Counted from the first letter of the stretch, positions 1 through 7,549 are shown. The stretch: DNA of 17,983 nt from Christensenellaceae bacterium (GCA_016295005.1 JAEDMA010000016.1:1-17983); one strand, 5' to 3'. Numbers and translations: made by a program. Notes: generated by a model not told the origin, from the sequence alone.

Positions 1-56
1 ACTCCTTGCGTAAAAAAACGAATTTTTTGTGACGCGTAAAGCGTTTCGCCGCGTTT

Positions 57-692
57 TTACCGTTCGGGGTACACGGGCAGTTCGAAAAATCCGGCGCAAA
101 CTTCCTGAGTGTAGTCCTGACAGGGCGGAATAGCCGTATATCCGTAGGACGGAATGAGAAGTTCGACTTCCATAACGACTTTCATTATTATAGACACGCA
201 ACAGTCTATCGTGAACTGATTTACCCCTGTATACGCGCCCTGCGTCGAAACGAGCGAAACGACGGCTTCTACCGTGTACGGCATAATGGACGCCGACGGA
301 ATATTTAAAATAACGTCTTTAGTGACGGTTACCGTGGAAGTCGCAACGCCTTCTACCCCGTTTGCGTCGGTGTACGCCACCGAAACGGGAATAATAATAT
401 CCGCTTTGACTCTTGCCGCGCGTTCTCTTTCGGGGATAGGCTCTATAATAAGATTACTTATCGTGCCTTCGGAAACGGTGCTTTTCGCGCTGATAAAGGT
501 CAACGGATATGTAGGATTACTCGGCGTTAAGTTGGTTATGTTAAGGACTATATCTGTGAGTTGCGTTTGTTGCATACACGCGTCGAAGACTTTTTTAGCC
601 TGCAAACAAACCTTCTCGCATAAACCGTTCAACGGGTTGCCGGTAATAGGCCCCGGACATTTATCCGATTGGAAATTACAGAAAAACGACAT
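57..692 (-). CDS. Conserved-looking protein of unknown function, cysteine-containing, beta-rich
   Basis: Encodes 211 aa. The start is supported by AAGGAG eight bases upstream of the ATG. I do not recognise a named family. The N-terminal 40 residues hold five cysteines (C5, C12, C25, C29, C39). The middle (about 95-185) alternates short hydrophobic and polar stretches as in a beta-sandwich, including a CC pair at 164-165. The end has a PPC-x7-C-x-GFFELPVYP tail. There is no signal peptide or membrane segment. The tail and the V/I-rich core remind me of small clostridial proteins sometimes linked to spore coats (SipL/DUF3794-like), but this is an impression, not a motif match. It is transcribed away from the hairpin-rich region upstream, and its 3' end lies near the window edge. 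Reality as a gene is likely; function is unknown. Confidence 0.7.
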   Translation of the reverse strand: MSFFCNFQSDKCPGPITGNPLNGLCEKVCLQAKKVFDACMQQTQLTDIVLNITNLTPSNPTYPLTFISAKSTVSEGTISNLIIEPIPERERAARVKADIIIPVSVAYTDANGVEGVATSTVTVTKDVILNIPSASIMPYTVEAVVSLVSTQGAYTGVNQFTIDCCVSIIMKVVMEVELLIPSYGYTAIPPCQDYTQEVCAGFFELPVYPER

Positions 693-783
693 CTTTTTTC
701 TCCTTTTTATGCTTTTCTATAATAAATATATGCAAGTTACGCCCCCGAATGATACAGATTCCGACAAAACCCATAAATTTGTA

Positions 784-812
784 TTGCCATTTTATTTTCA
801 TAAGAGTATAAT
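784..812 (+). promoter_or_regulatory. Sigma-A promoter upstream of structured repeat copy A
   Basis: TTGCCA at 784-789 (one mismatch to TTGACA), a 17-base spacer, then a perfect TATAAT at 807-812. The predicted start is near 819, only a few bases before repeat copy A (825). No protein start follows closely; the next plus-strand gene with a ribosome binding site begins at 1403. The promoter therefore probably drives a structured RNA, or a leader of almost 600 nt for the esterase gene. Confidence 0.6.
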
Positions 813-824
813 ACAAGAAGTCGG

Positions 825-937
825 AAACTTGCTTGCAAGGGTTTACGACTTCGCAGTATTTCATCGAGCCCTGTGGATTACTGAAAGTAAGCCGCAAAGC
901 GATGATAATCGCGCCCGCAATTTATTGCGGCAAGGGC
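825..937 (+). repeat. 113-bp structured direct repeat, copy A (cloverleaf-like core)
   Basis: Matches 1224-1336 at 111 of 113 positions (differences at 874 and 914). The core 868-937 folds as a multibranch structure. The closing stem is GCCCT (868-872) with AGGGC (933-937). Hairpin I is GG-a-TTACT/AGTAA-g-CC (875-893) with a GAA loop and an internal A.G mismatch. Hairpin II is GCGAT/ATCGC (899-912) with a GATA loop. Hairpin III is CCGCAA/TTGCGG (915-930) with a TTTA loop. It resembles a tRNA cloverleaf in outline but lacks tRNA D- and T-arm consensus bases. The 43 bases before the core are also conserved between copies A and B. Confidence 0.85.
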
Positions 938-1223
938 GTAGATATAATACAAGCGTTGAAGCGTTCTTCGAACGCTTCGGGACTATCGTCCCCCGCAAAT
1001 TTTTATTCTAAAATTTCGCACGCTTTCTTGAAATTCGGCGCAAAAATGTTTGCTTGAATTTTAATACAAGTAAAAATACGCAAGCGCGTAGCATTTGCCG
1101 GTATTTTTACGCTGTATTTCACAAGGGAAGCGCAAAAACATTTTTGTTTTTGCTGAAACTCGTCAGAGTTTCAAAGTCTTTGTCGTTAGACAAATAGTTT
1201 GATTCCCGAAGTATACTACGAGA
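938..1223. other. Gene-free spacer of consecutive hairpins between repeat copies A and B
   Basis: No convincing coding region. It holds a run of perfect inverted repeats: 958-978 (9-bp stem, TTC loop), 979-992 (GGGAC/GTCCC, 4-base loop), 1070-1110 (10-bp GTAAAAATAC stem around a 21-base middle), 1132-1153 (8-bp GCAAAAAC stem), 1155-1172 (GAAACTC/GAGTTTC, GTCA loop) and 1179-1194 (TTTGTC/GACAAA, GTTA loop). A TATAAT box at 943-948 begins a TATAATACAAG string also found at 807-817; TAATACAAG recurs at 1062-1070. The density of stems suggests one long structured transcript or a mobile or satellite sequence bounded by the two repeat copies. Confidence 0.6.
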
Positions 1224-1336
1224 AAACTTGCTTGCAAGGGTTTACGACTTCGCAGTATTTCATCGAGCCCTGCGGATTACTGAAAGTAAGCCGCAAAGCG
1301 ATGATAATCGCGACCGCAATTTATTGCGGCAAGGGC
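1224..1336 (+). repeat. 113-bp structured direct repeat, copy B
   Basis: Second copy of 825-937, 399 bases downstream and in the same orientation. One difference (T874 to C) falls next to the closing stem. The other (C914 to A) is in the linker between hairpins II and III. All stems stay intact. It ends 66 bases before the esterase start at 1403, so it could lie in the 5' leader of that gene. The reading frame of the esterase stays open through the repeat, but the ribosome binding site at 1391 places the true start downstream of it. Confidence 0.85.
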
Positions 1337-1402
1337 TTTGGTTTACAAACGACGCAAAACAACGAACAAACACACGACGTCACGCAATCCGGAGAAAATA
1401 AA

Positions 1403-2197
1403 ATGGACGTATTGATTTTTATGGGTCAAAGCAATATGCAAGGCTCTACGGGAGAAAAATGCAACTTTCCCCCCGACGAAAATATATACGAATACAAATA
1501 CTTAACAGATAGTCTCGAACCGTTAACTTCCCCCACGGGCGAAGACGTGACGGACAGCGACGGAAATCTTATTCTTGCCGCAGCCGCGCTGAAAAACGGT
1601 TCTATGCTTCCCTATTTTACGAAAGAGTATGCAAAGACGCGCGGAAAAACCGTGGCGATTCATTCCGCGAAAGGCAACACTTCCATATCCGAATGGGAAA
1701 AGGGAACCGAAAGATTTGCCGCCGCAGTAAAAAAGAACGTTGCGGGCATAAAAAAAGCCGCCGAAGCGGGCGTTATAAATAAAATTTACGTAATCTGGCT
1801 TCAAGGTGAATCGGACGCAATAAAAAACACTTCTCAAAAAGAATACGAAGAGCGGCTTATCGAACTTAAAAACGATTTTAAGAAAGAATTTTACTTCGAT
1901 AAATTCTGCATTATAAAAACGGGATATTTCGCCGCTTACGCCGACTGGGATAAAAGGTCTTTCGAAGAGAAAAAGAAGTCGGACGAAGCGATTATGACGG
2001 CGCAGGAAGCGGTTACAAATATCGATTCGGACTTCGTTATATTAACCGACGTTACCGCCGAATTGTCGGTAAACCCCGTTTATTTAAACCCCAAAGAATT
2101 CGGGCCGCACTATAACAACGCAGGATTAAAAATCATTGGCGAAGCCGCCGCGGAAAAACTTACCAAGATTTCGGAACTTACGGGCACCCGACTTTAA
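1403..2197 (+). CDS. SGNH/GDSL-like esterase of the sialate O-acetylesterase (CE6-like) type
   Basis: Encodes 264 aa, probably hydrolysing acetyl esters on carbohydrates (inferred from family). The nucleophile block is GQSNMQG with Ser10 near the N-terminus. A second block, WLQGESDA (about 132-139), supplies the G-E-S-D oxyanion-type motif. A late GPHYNNAG with His236 is the likely catalytic histidine. There is no signal peptide, so an intracellular location is likely. The ATG at 1403 follows GGAG with eight bases of spacing. An open frame continues upstream to about 1199, but that part lies inside structured repeat B and has no ribosome binding site. An 83-base gap separates it from the DUF308 gene on the same strand, so the two may be cotranscribed. 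The substrate is unknown. Confidence 0.8.
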   Translation: MDVLIFMGQSNMQGSTGEKCNFPPDENIYEYKYLTDSLEPLTSPTGEDVTDSDGNLILAAAALKNGSMLPYFTKEYAKTRGKTVAIHSAKGNTSISEWEKGTERFAAAVKKNVAGIKKAAEAGVINKIYVIWLQGESDAIKNTSQKEYEERLIELKNDFKKEFYFDKFCIIKTGYFAAYADWDKRSFEEKKKSDEAIMTAQEAVTNIDSDFVILTDVTAELSVNPVYLNPKEFGPHYNNAGLKIIGEAAAEKLTKISELTGTRL

Positions 2198-2280
2198 CCC
2201 CGCGTGTAAACGATTAAAAAACGCGTAAACGCGCAATAAATAAAAATATAAAAAATTTTATAGTACAAGGAGAAAAAACT

Positions 2281-2892
2281 ATGAATGAATTAAAAAAACA
2301 GTTTAAACTCGCAAAATGGGATAGTATTCTTATCTCTGTAATCGTAATCGCCGTCGGCGTTTTGTGTATCGCCATGCCCGACCGTTCGGCAGACGTTTTA
2401 TGCGTCGTATTCGGTTGCTCTCTGTTAGCGATAGGCATAACCGTATTCGTTAAATCGGTACTTTACGGCGGACTTTTCACTTCCACCGCGATAGTATTGT
2501 CCATATCGATTACCGTAACCGGTATTTTCTGTCTTGTCAACCCCTACGTTATACAAAGTATTTTAACGGTACTTTTCGGATTGTTCATTCTTCTCGATTC
2601 CGCGCAAGGTTTAGCAGACGGTATCGACTGCGCGAGAGCAGGGATTTCCGGTTGGGTTATTTTAGTTATAACTTCCGCGCTTACTATGGTACTCGGAATT
2701 ATAATAATGTTCTACACGACGTTTGAATCGGTTATGATTATCACGGGAATCGCTCTCGTCGTCGAAGGCGTAAGAAGATTGGTTATAACCCTTACGTTCT
2801 CGGCAAAAGTAAATAAAGCGAAAAAACAACTCGACAAAATGGTAAACGAAATTTACGAAGAACCGCTTGATGAAAACGAAGAAAACAAATAA
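2281..2892 (+). CDS. DUF308/HdeD-like integral membrane protein
   Basis: Encodes 203 aa. AAGGAG lies eight bases before the ATG. A short charged N-terminus (MNELKKQFKLAKWD) precedes about six hydrophobic segments, roughly at residues 15-32, 38-58, 65-86, 90-108, 122-142 and 147-167. The last 35 residues are lysine- and glutamate-rich and probably cytoplasmic. Paired helices starting with small tryptophan-containing amphipathic stretches are typical of the HdeD/DUF308 family, whose molecular role is poorly defined. In enterobacteria HdeD is linked to acid stress, which may not apply here. The gene follows the esterase and is followed by an intrinsic terminator at 3009-3047. Confidence 0.75.
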   Translation: MNELKKQFKLAKWDSILISVIVIAVGVLCIAMPDRSADVLCVVFGCSLLAIGITVFVKSVLYGGLFTSTAIVLSISITVTGIFCLVNPYVIQSILTVLFGLFILLDSAQGLADGIDCARAGISGWVILVITSALTMVLGIIIMFYTTFESVMIITGIALVVEGVRRLVITLTFSAKVNKAKKQLDKMVNEIYEEPLDENEENK

Positions 2893-2955
2893 CAACCGCG
2901 AATCGTTTACAAACTCTTTAATAAAAAAAACAGTTAAAATAGCGTCTTTACATCT

Positions 2956-2971
2956 CGGCGAACGTTCGCCG
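2956..2971. repeat. Perfect 16-bp palindrome
   Basis: CGGCGAACGTTCGCCG is fully self-complementary. It lies 64 bases after the DUF308 stop codon and before the terminator. It could be a protein-binding dyad, or an RNA stem with an ACGT loop. The T-run 13 bases later is too far for a typical terminator. Confidence 0.6.
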
Positions 2972-3008
2972 CTACGATTAAACGTTTTTCTTTAATTACA
3001 ATTACAAC

Positions 3009-3047
3009 AAAACCGCCTGCAAGTTTTATGCCTGCAGGCGGTTTTTT
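3009..3047 (+). terminator. Intrinsic terminator after the DUF308 gene
   Basis: An 11-bp perfect stem, AACCGCCTGCA (3011-3021) with TGCAGGCGGTT (3033-3043), is flanked by A-rich and T-rich ends, with the T-run GTTTTTT at 3041-3047. It ends the plus-strand esterase-DUF308 unit. Confidence 0.9.
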
Positions 3048-3139
3048 ATAAAATAAAATTTTTCCCCTTTGTACCTTTACCCCGCTAAAAACCGTTTTCC
3101 CGACCCGAAAGCGTTTTACCCGGATAAAAAGGCATAAAC

Positions 3140-3167
3140 TACCGCCCCGAATTTCTTCGGGGCGGTA
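3140..3167 (-). terminator. Probable terminator hairpin after hydA
   Basis: A 12-bp perfect GC-rich stem, TACCGCCCCGAA with TTCGGGGCGGTA, and a four-base loop, 11 bases beyond the hydA stop. On the minus strand the tail after the stem is only partly U-rich (five Us after a ten-base gap), so it may also protect the 3' end of the mRNA. Confidence 0.65.
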
Positions 3168-3178
3168 CTGTCGAAAGC

Positions 3179-4945
3179 TTAGTTAAATCTTTCTCTGTTT
3201 TTGTTGTAAGTGGTGTGCAGAAGTTCGTGCGCTTTATGCGAGTTGGGTTCGCCGAGGAATTCCTCGTACAAAGCCTTAATCTGCGGATTGTTATGCGACT
3301 GACGAACGGTTTGTCTTTCGTCTTCGCTGTAAAGCGCGTTGGCTCTCTTCGCAACGTAGGTGTCCATAATGTCGTCCGCTTCGTCGGGAAGGAACACTTC
3401 TCTTACGTACGGCTGGCCGCCGCCGTTGATGCAGCCGCCGGGGCAACCCATAATTTCGATAAAGGTGTAAGGCGATTTGCCCGCTCTTATCTGGTCGAGA
3501 AGAACTTTCGCTCCTTTCATGCCCGAAGTAACGGCAACTTTAATCTTTTGTCCGTTAAGGTCGAATTCCGCTTCTCTGATGCTTTCGAAGCCGCGGACTT
3601 CCTTAAATACTACGCCTTCGCGTTCTTTACCCGTCAAAGCGAAGTAAGCGGTACGAAGCGCCGCTTCCATAACGCCGCCGGTTACGCCGAATATAACGCC
3701 TGCGCCCGAATAATCGTGAACGATATCGGTATCGTAATCTTCGTCGGGAAGCTTATTGAATTTGATACCCGAACGTTTGATGAGTTTTGCGAGTTCTCTG
3801 GTAGTGAGAACGGCGTCGACGTCGCGATAGCCGTTGCTTTCCATTTCCGGACGGCCCTTTTCGTATTTTTTGCAAGAGCAAGGCATGATGGAAACGACGT
3901 ACATATCTTCGGGATTTACGCCGACTTTCTGCGCGTAATAATTTTTAAGAATCGCGCCGAACATTTCGTGCGGAGATTTGCAGGAAGAAAGGTGGTCTAA
4001 CTGATCGGGATAATAATATTCCGCATAGTTGACCCAACCGGGCGAGCAGGAAGTAATCATCGGAAGAGTTCCGCCGTTTTTAATTCTGCTTAAAAGTTCG
4101 GCCGCTTCTTCCATAATGGTAAGGTCTGCCCCAAAGTCGGTATCGAAAACCTTTTTGAATCCTAATCTGCGAAGAGCCGCAACCATTTTACCGGTAACGG
4201 GAGTGCCGACGGGCATACCGAATTCTTCGCCGAGAGCGGCTCTTACCGCGGGAGCGGTCTGAACCACTACGTATTTGCCCGCTTTCATAGCCGCGTCAAC
4301 CTTTTCGATTTCCGAAACTTCCATCAACGCGCCGGTAGGACAAACGTTGATACACTGACCGCACATAATACAGGGCGAATTGATAAAACTTCTGTTTTCA
4401 GCGGGGGCAACAATAGTTTTGAATCCCCTGTTTTCGAAACCTAAAATACCGATTCCGTGCGCGTTTTTGCATCTTTCGATACATCTGCCGCAAAGAACGC
4501 ATTTGGAAGTGTCTCTTTTAATGGTGGGCGTTAAAGCGTCGAACGTTGCGGGCGTTTTTTCGCCTGCGAACGCGTCTTCTTTCGCGCCGGTGATTTTAGC
4601 GACGTGTAAAAGTTCGCATTTGCCGTTTTTGTCGCATTCCTGACAATTACGGTTGTGGTTGGAAAGTAAAAGTTCAACCGAAACTCTTCTTGCCGCGGTA
4701 GCCTTGGGCGAAGAAATGGTGATTTCCATACCTTCCGCTACGGGATAAACGCAGGAAGCGACGAGTCCCCTTGCGCCGGTCGCTTCTACGAGACAAACTC
4801 TGCAAGAAGCGAGCGAGCATTCGCCGTGATTAAACGCGCAAAGCGAAGGAATTTCGTAACCGCATTGTTTTGCGGCTTCTAAGATAGTTAAACCTTCTTC
4901 TACCTGATAAGGTACGCCTTCTATTTTAATGTTGATTTTAGACAT
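3179..4945 (-). CDS. hydA: [FeFe] hydrogenase catalytic subunit HydA (NAD(P)-linked, trimeric type)
   Basis: Encodes 588 aa; catalytic subunit of a cytoplasmic HydABC enzyme that makes or uses H2. Domains in order: plant-type [2Fe-2S] (C36, C48, C51, C65); His-Cys cluster as in NuoG (H97, C101, C104, C110); two [4Fe-4S] clusters (C149, C152, C155, C159 and C192, C195, C198, C202); H-cluster domain from about 225 with L1 TSCSPGW (298-304), L2 MPCSCKKYE (C356) and L3 GCPGGCINGGGQP (C501, C505); and a small-subunit-like C-terminus. L1 has Ser301 where CpI-type enzymes have a second Cys. The ATG lies 13 bases after the hydB stop, with a GGGGGG ribosome binding site. The subunit set matches electron-bifurcating enzymes using NADH plus ferredoxin; bifurcation itself is inferred. 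Confidence 0.95.
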   Translation of the reverse strand: MSKINIKIEGVPYQVEEGLTILEAAKQCGYEIPSLCAFNHGECSLASCRVCLVEATGARGLVASCVYPVAEGMEITISSPKATAARRVSVELLLSNHNRNCQECDKNGKCELLHVAKITGAKEDAFAGEKTPATFDALTPTIKRDTSKCVLCGRCIERCKNAHGIGILGFENRGFKTIVAPAENRSFINSPCIMCGQCINVCPTGALMEVSEIEKVDAAMKAGKYVVVQTAPAVRAALGEEFGMPVGTPVTGKMVAALRRLGFKKVFDTDFGADLTIMEEAAELLSRIKNGGTLPMITSCSPGWVNYAEYYYPDQLDHLSSCKSPHEMFGAILKNYYAQKVGVNPEDMYVVSIMPCSCKKYEKGRPEMESNGYRDVDAVLTTRELAKLIKRSGIKFNKLPDEDYDTDIVHDYSGAGVIFGVTGGVMEAALRTAYFALTGKEREGVVFKEVRGFESIREAEFDLNGQKIKVAVTSGMKGAKVLLDQIRAGKSPYTFIEIMGCPGGCINGGGQPYVREVFLPDEADDIMDTYVAKRANALYSEDERQTVRQSHNNPQIKALYEEFLGEPNSHKAHELLHTTYNKNRERFN

Positions 4946-4958
4946 TTATATACCCCCC

Positions 4959-6845
4959 TTACTTCTTGGTGATGGCTTTGAATTTACAGGAAGCCATACA
5001 TAAACCGCACTTAATGCACTTATCGTTATCGATAACTCTCGAAGGCAGTTTATGTCCTTCGGCAACGTAATCGGTTTTAGAGATAGCCGCAACGGGACAC
5101 TGTCTTTCGCAGAGACCGCAACCGATACATTTATCTTTATCGATATCGTATCTCATAAGTTTTTTACAGACGTGCGCGGGACATTTTTTATCGACGATAT
5201 GCGCGATATATTCTTCTCTGAACGCTTTAAGAGTGGAAAGAATGGGGTTAGGAGCAGTCTGACCTAACGCGCACAAAGAGTTGCTCTTTATGTTGTCGGC
5301 AAGTTCCTGCAAACTGTCGAGATCTTCCATTGTCGCTTTGCCGTCTGTAATTTTGTTGAGCATTTCGAGCATTCTCTTTGTACCGATACGGCAGGGCGAA
5401 CATTTACCGCAGGATTCGTCGCAGATGAATTCCATATAGAATTTGGCAACGTCTACCATACAGTTGTCTTCGTCCATAACGATAGCGCCGCCGGAACCCA
5501 TCATAGACCCTCTTGCAACGAGCGTATCGTAGTCGATAGCGGTGTCGAGATCTTTTTCGGTAAGGCAGCCGCCGGAAGGACCGCCGGTCTGAATAGCCTT
5601 GAATTTCTTTCCGTTAGGAATACCGCCGCCGATGTCGTAAATAAGTTCTCTTAAAGTAGTTCCCATAGGAACTTCTACGAGACCTACGTTATTGACTTTT
5701 CCGCCGAGCGCGAAAACTTTGGTACCCTTGGATTTTTCGGTGCCGAGTTTAGCGAATTTTTCGCAGCCTTCTCTTAAAATGTAAGGAATACAAGCGAGCG
5801 TTTCGACGTTGTTTACGATGGTCGGTTTCTGCCATAACCCCTTAACTGCGGGGAACGGCGGACGGGGACGCGGCATACCGCGTTTGCCTTCGATAGAATT
5901 TAATAAAGCGGTTTCTTCGCCGCAGACGAAAGCGCCCGCGCCGAGTCTGATATGTACTCTGAACGAAAAATCGGTGCCTAAAATATTGTCGCCGATAAGA
6001 CCGCATTCTTCCGCTTGCTTAATAGCGATTTTTAATCTGTTTACCGCGATGGGATATTCCGCGCGGACGTAGAAATAACCGTTCTGCGCGCCGATAGCGT
6101 AACCCGCTATCATCATACCTTCGATAACAGCCAGAGGGTTGCCTTCGAGAATGGACCTGTCCATAAACGCGCCCGGGTCGCCCTCGTCGCCGTTGCAGAC
6201 TACGAATTTGTCGCCTGCGGGCTGATTATACGCGAACTGCCATTTTCTGCCGGTGGGGAAACCCGCGCCGCCGCGGCCGCGAATGCCGGAGTTCAATACT
6301 TCGTTTATAACGTCCTGTCTGTCCATCTGTAAGGCTCTCGCAAGACCTTTGAACGCGCCTGCGCCCAACGCTTCTTCTATTTTTTCGGGGTTAATGGAAC
6401 CGCAACCGTGAAGAGCGATACGAACCTGTTTTTTATAGAAGTTGATTTCGTCTTGCTTGATAACCTTTTTGGAAGTGTTGGGGTCAACGTATAAAAGGTC
6501 ATCTACGATTTCGCCGCCGATAATGTCTTTTTCGACTATGGTAGCGACGTCTTCGATGTGTACCATACGATAAAGAGTATCTTCGGGGTAAATTTTAACG
6601 AAAGGCCCCTGAGAGCAAAAGCCGAAGCAACCTACCTGATTGACGGTAACCTTATCCCCCAGACCTTTTTCTTCGATTAGTTTTTTGAATTCTTCCATAA
6701 TTTCGGTAGAATGAGAAGAAAGACAGCCGGTACCGCCGCAAAGAACGATATGACGTTTTCCGTCCGCGCCCGTAAATTTGGAATCAAGGCATTCGGAGCA
6801 TTTGCAAGAAACCTCGTTTAATTGATCGAAATTCTTAATTTCCAT
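4959..6845 (-). CDS. hydB: NADH-oxidising flavoprotein subunit HydB (NuoF-like) of [FeFe] hydrogenase
   Basis: Encodes 628 aa. It binds FMN and NAD(H) and passes electrons to HydA. Residues 30-105 form a thioredoxin-like [2Fe-2S] domain (C36, C41, C73, C77). The NuoF core has GRGGAGFPTGRKW (190-202) and CNGDEGDPGAFMDR (217-230), the FMN/NADH region, then an SLBB-like segment with GGPSGG (421-426). The NuoF [4Fe-4S] site is C479, C482, C485 and C525. A C-x4-C pair with His (KCPAHVC, 554-560) resembles the metal-binding linker of HydB proteins. The C-terminus carries two ferredoxin clusters (C573, C576, C579, C583 and C610, C613, C616, C620). Its ATG shares one base with the hydC stop (TAATG), with AGGAGGAG inside hydC, so translation is probably coupled. 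Confidence 0.95.
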   Translation of the reverse strand: MEIKNFDQLNEVSCKCSECLDSKFTGADGKRHIVLCGGTGCLSSHSTEIMEEFKKLIEEKGLGDKVTVNQVGCFGFCSQGPFVKIYPEDTLYRMVHIEDVATIVEKDIIGGEIVDDLLYVDPNTSKKVIKQDEINFYKKQVRIALHGCGSINPEKIEEALGAGAFKGLARALQMDRQDVINEVLNSGIRGRGGAGFPTGRKWQFAYNQPAGDKFVVCNGDEGDPGAFMDRSILEGNPLAVIEGMMIAGYAIGAQNGYFYVRAEYPIAVNRLKIAIKQAEECGLIGDNILGTDFSFRVHIRLGAGAFVCGEETALLNSIEGKRGMPRPRPPFPAVKGLWQKPTIVNNVETLACIPYILREGCEKFAKLGTEKSKGTKVFALGGKVNNVGLVEVPMGTTLRELIYDIGGGIPNGKKFKAIQTGGPSGGCLTEKDLDTAIDYDTLVARGSMMGSGGAIVMDEDNCMVDVAKFYMEFICDESCGKCSPCRIGTKRMLEMLNKITDGKATMEDLDSLQELADNIKSNSLCALGQTAPNPILSTLKAFREEYIAHIVDKKCPAHVCKKLMRYDIDKDKCIGCGLCERQCPVAAISKTDYVAEGHKLPSRVIDNDKCIKCGLCMASCKFKAITKK

Positions 6846-7333
6846 TAGTTTACTCCTCCTAACGCTTTATATTCGTCGATTATTCCCTTTACCGCGGAAA
6901 CAGCGACTTTAGGATAAACTTTTCCGTTAATGGAAACCGCGGGGGCAATACCGCACGCGCCGATGCAACGAAGAGCGTCTATCGTGAAAAGACCGTCTTT
7001 AGTCGTTTCGCCGGGGTTGATACCGAGCAGTTCGGAAAATTTATCGATAACCTGTTGCGCGCCTTTAACGTAGCACGCCGTTCCGAGACAGCATCCGATT
7101 ACGTACTTTCCTTTGGGTTGCAAAGAGAAGAACGAATAGAAAGTAACGACGCCGTAAATTTCGGCGACGGGAATTCCCGTTCTTTCCGAAACGAGTTCCT
7201 GCACTTCGAGCGGTATATATCCGAATTCCTTCTGAATATCGCTCAAAATCATCATAAGCGGAGTATTTTCGTTAACGTATCTGTCAATGATTTCGTTAAT
7301 CTGTTTTACAGCCGCTTCACTTAAATGAGCCAT
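6845..7333 (-). CDS. hydC: [2Fe-2S] subunit HydC (NuoE-like) of [FeFe] hydrogenase
   Basis: Encodes 162 aa, the usual length for NuoE/HydC. An N-terminal helical bundle contains ILSDIQKEFGYIP and the conserved GVVTFYSFF. The thioredoxin-fold C-terminal half binds one [2Fe-2S] cluster through C82, C87, C123 and C127 (CLGTAC and CIGACG). It sits between HydB and the electron pool in the trimer. The start chosen is the ATG at 7333, seven bases after AAAGGAGG. A longer frame reaches 7375, but it would overlap the -10 box of the promoter and so could not be translated from that transcript. First gene of the hydC-hydB-hydA operon. Confidence 0.93.
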   Translation of the reverse strand: MAHLSEAAVKQINEIIDRYVNENTPLMMILSDIQKEFGYIPLEVQELVSERTGIPVAEIYGVVTFYSFFSLQPKGKYVIGCCLGTACYVKGAQQVIDKFSELLGINPGETTKDGLFTIDALRCIGACGIAPAVSINGKVYPKVAVSAVKGIIDEYKALGGVN

Positions 7334-7366
7334 TATAAGCCCTCCTTTGAATTTTAACCAAATGAT

Positions 7367-7395
7367 ATTATACAAAATACGCGAATATAAGTCAA
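7367..7395 (-). promoter_or_regulatory. Sigma-A promoter of hydCBA
   Basis: On the minus strand TTGACT (7395-7390), a 17-base spacer, and a perfect TATAAT (7372-7367). The predicted start is near 7360, giving a leader of about 27 nt that contains only the ribosome binding site. The -10 box sits in TTGTATAAT, the same string as at the rex promoter. No textbook Rex operator (TTGTTAA-N4-TTAACAA) is visible. Confidence 0.85.
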
Positions 7396-7549
7396 TAAAT
7401 TTTACGGTTTTTAAACTTTAAAATATTAAAAATCGCTTGTAAATTGCTACCGATTTAGTTGCAATTCGTCGCAGAAATCGGGAACTGAAACGCAAAATTT
7501 CGCCCCGTATCTTAAATAGCAATCCGACCGGAAAAATTAAAACAAAACA

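Noticed and set aside
868..937. tRNA or tRNA-like gene
   Set aside because: Cloverleaf outline and length are close, but the closing stem has five pairs, the arm sizes are wrong, and no GG of the D loop, TTC-type T loop or anticodon arm can be placed.
274..1011. Long plus-strand reading frame opposite the first gene
   Set aside because: It is antisense to the gene at 57-692, has no ribosome binding site and runs through the structured repeat.
825..1336. Repeat copies as coding sequence (both are open in one plus frame)
   Set aside because: No ribosome binding site, one of two differences changes the amino acid, and the diverged copy C conserves pairing rather than a reading frame.
825..1336. 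CRISPR array
   Set aside because: Only two long repeats, 286 bases apart, with hairpin-rich rather than unique spacer sequence and no cas genes.
3215..4000. Plus-strand reading frame opposite hydA
   Set aside because: A shadow of the hydA coding sequence with arginine/phenylalanine-rich composition and no motif.
7334..7375. Upstream extension of HydC
   Set aside because: It includes the promoter -10 box; the ATG at 7333 has an ideal ribosome binding site.
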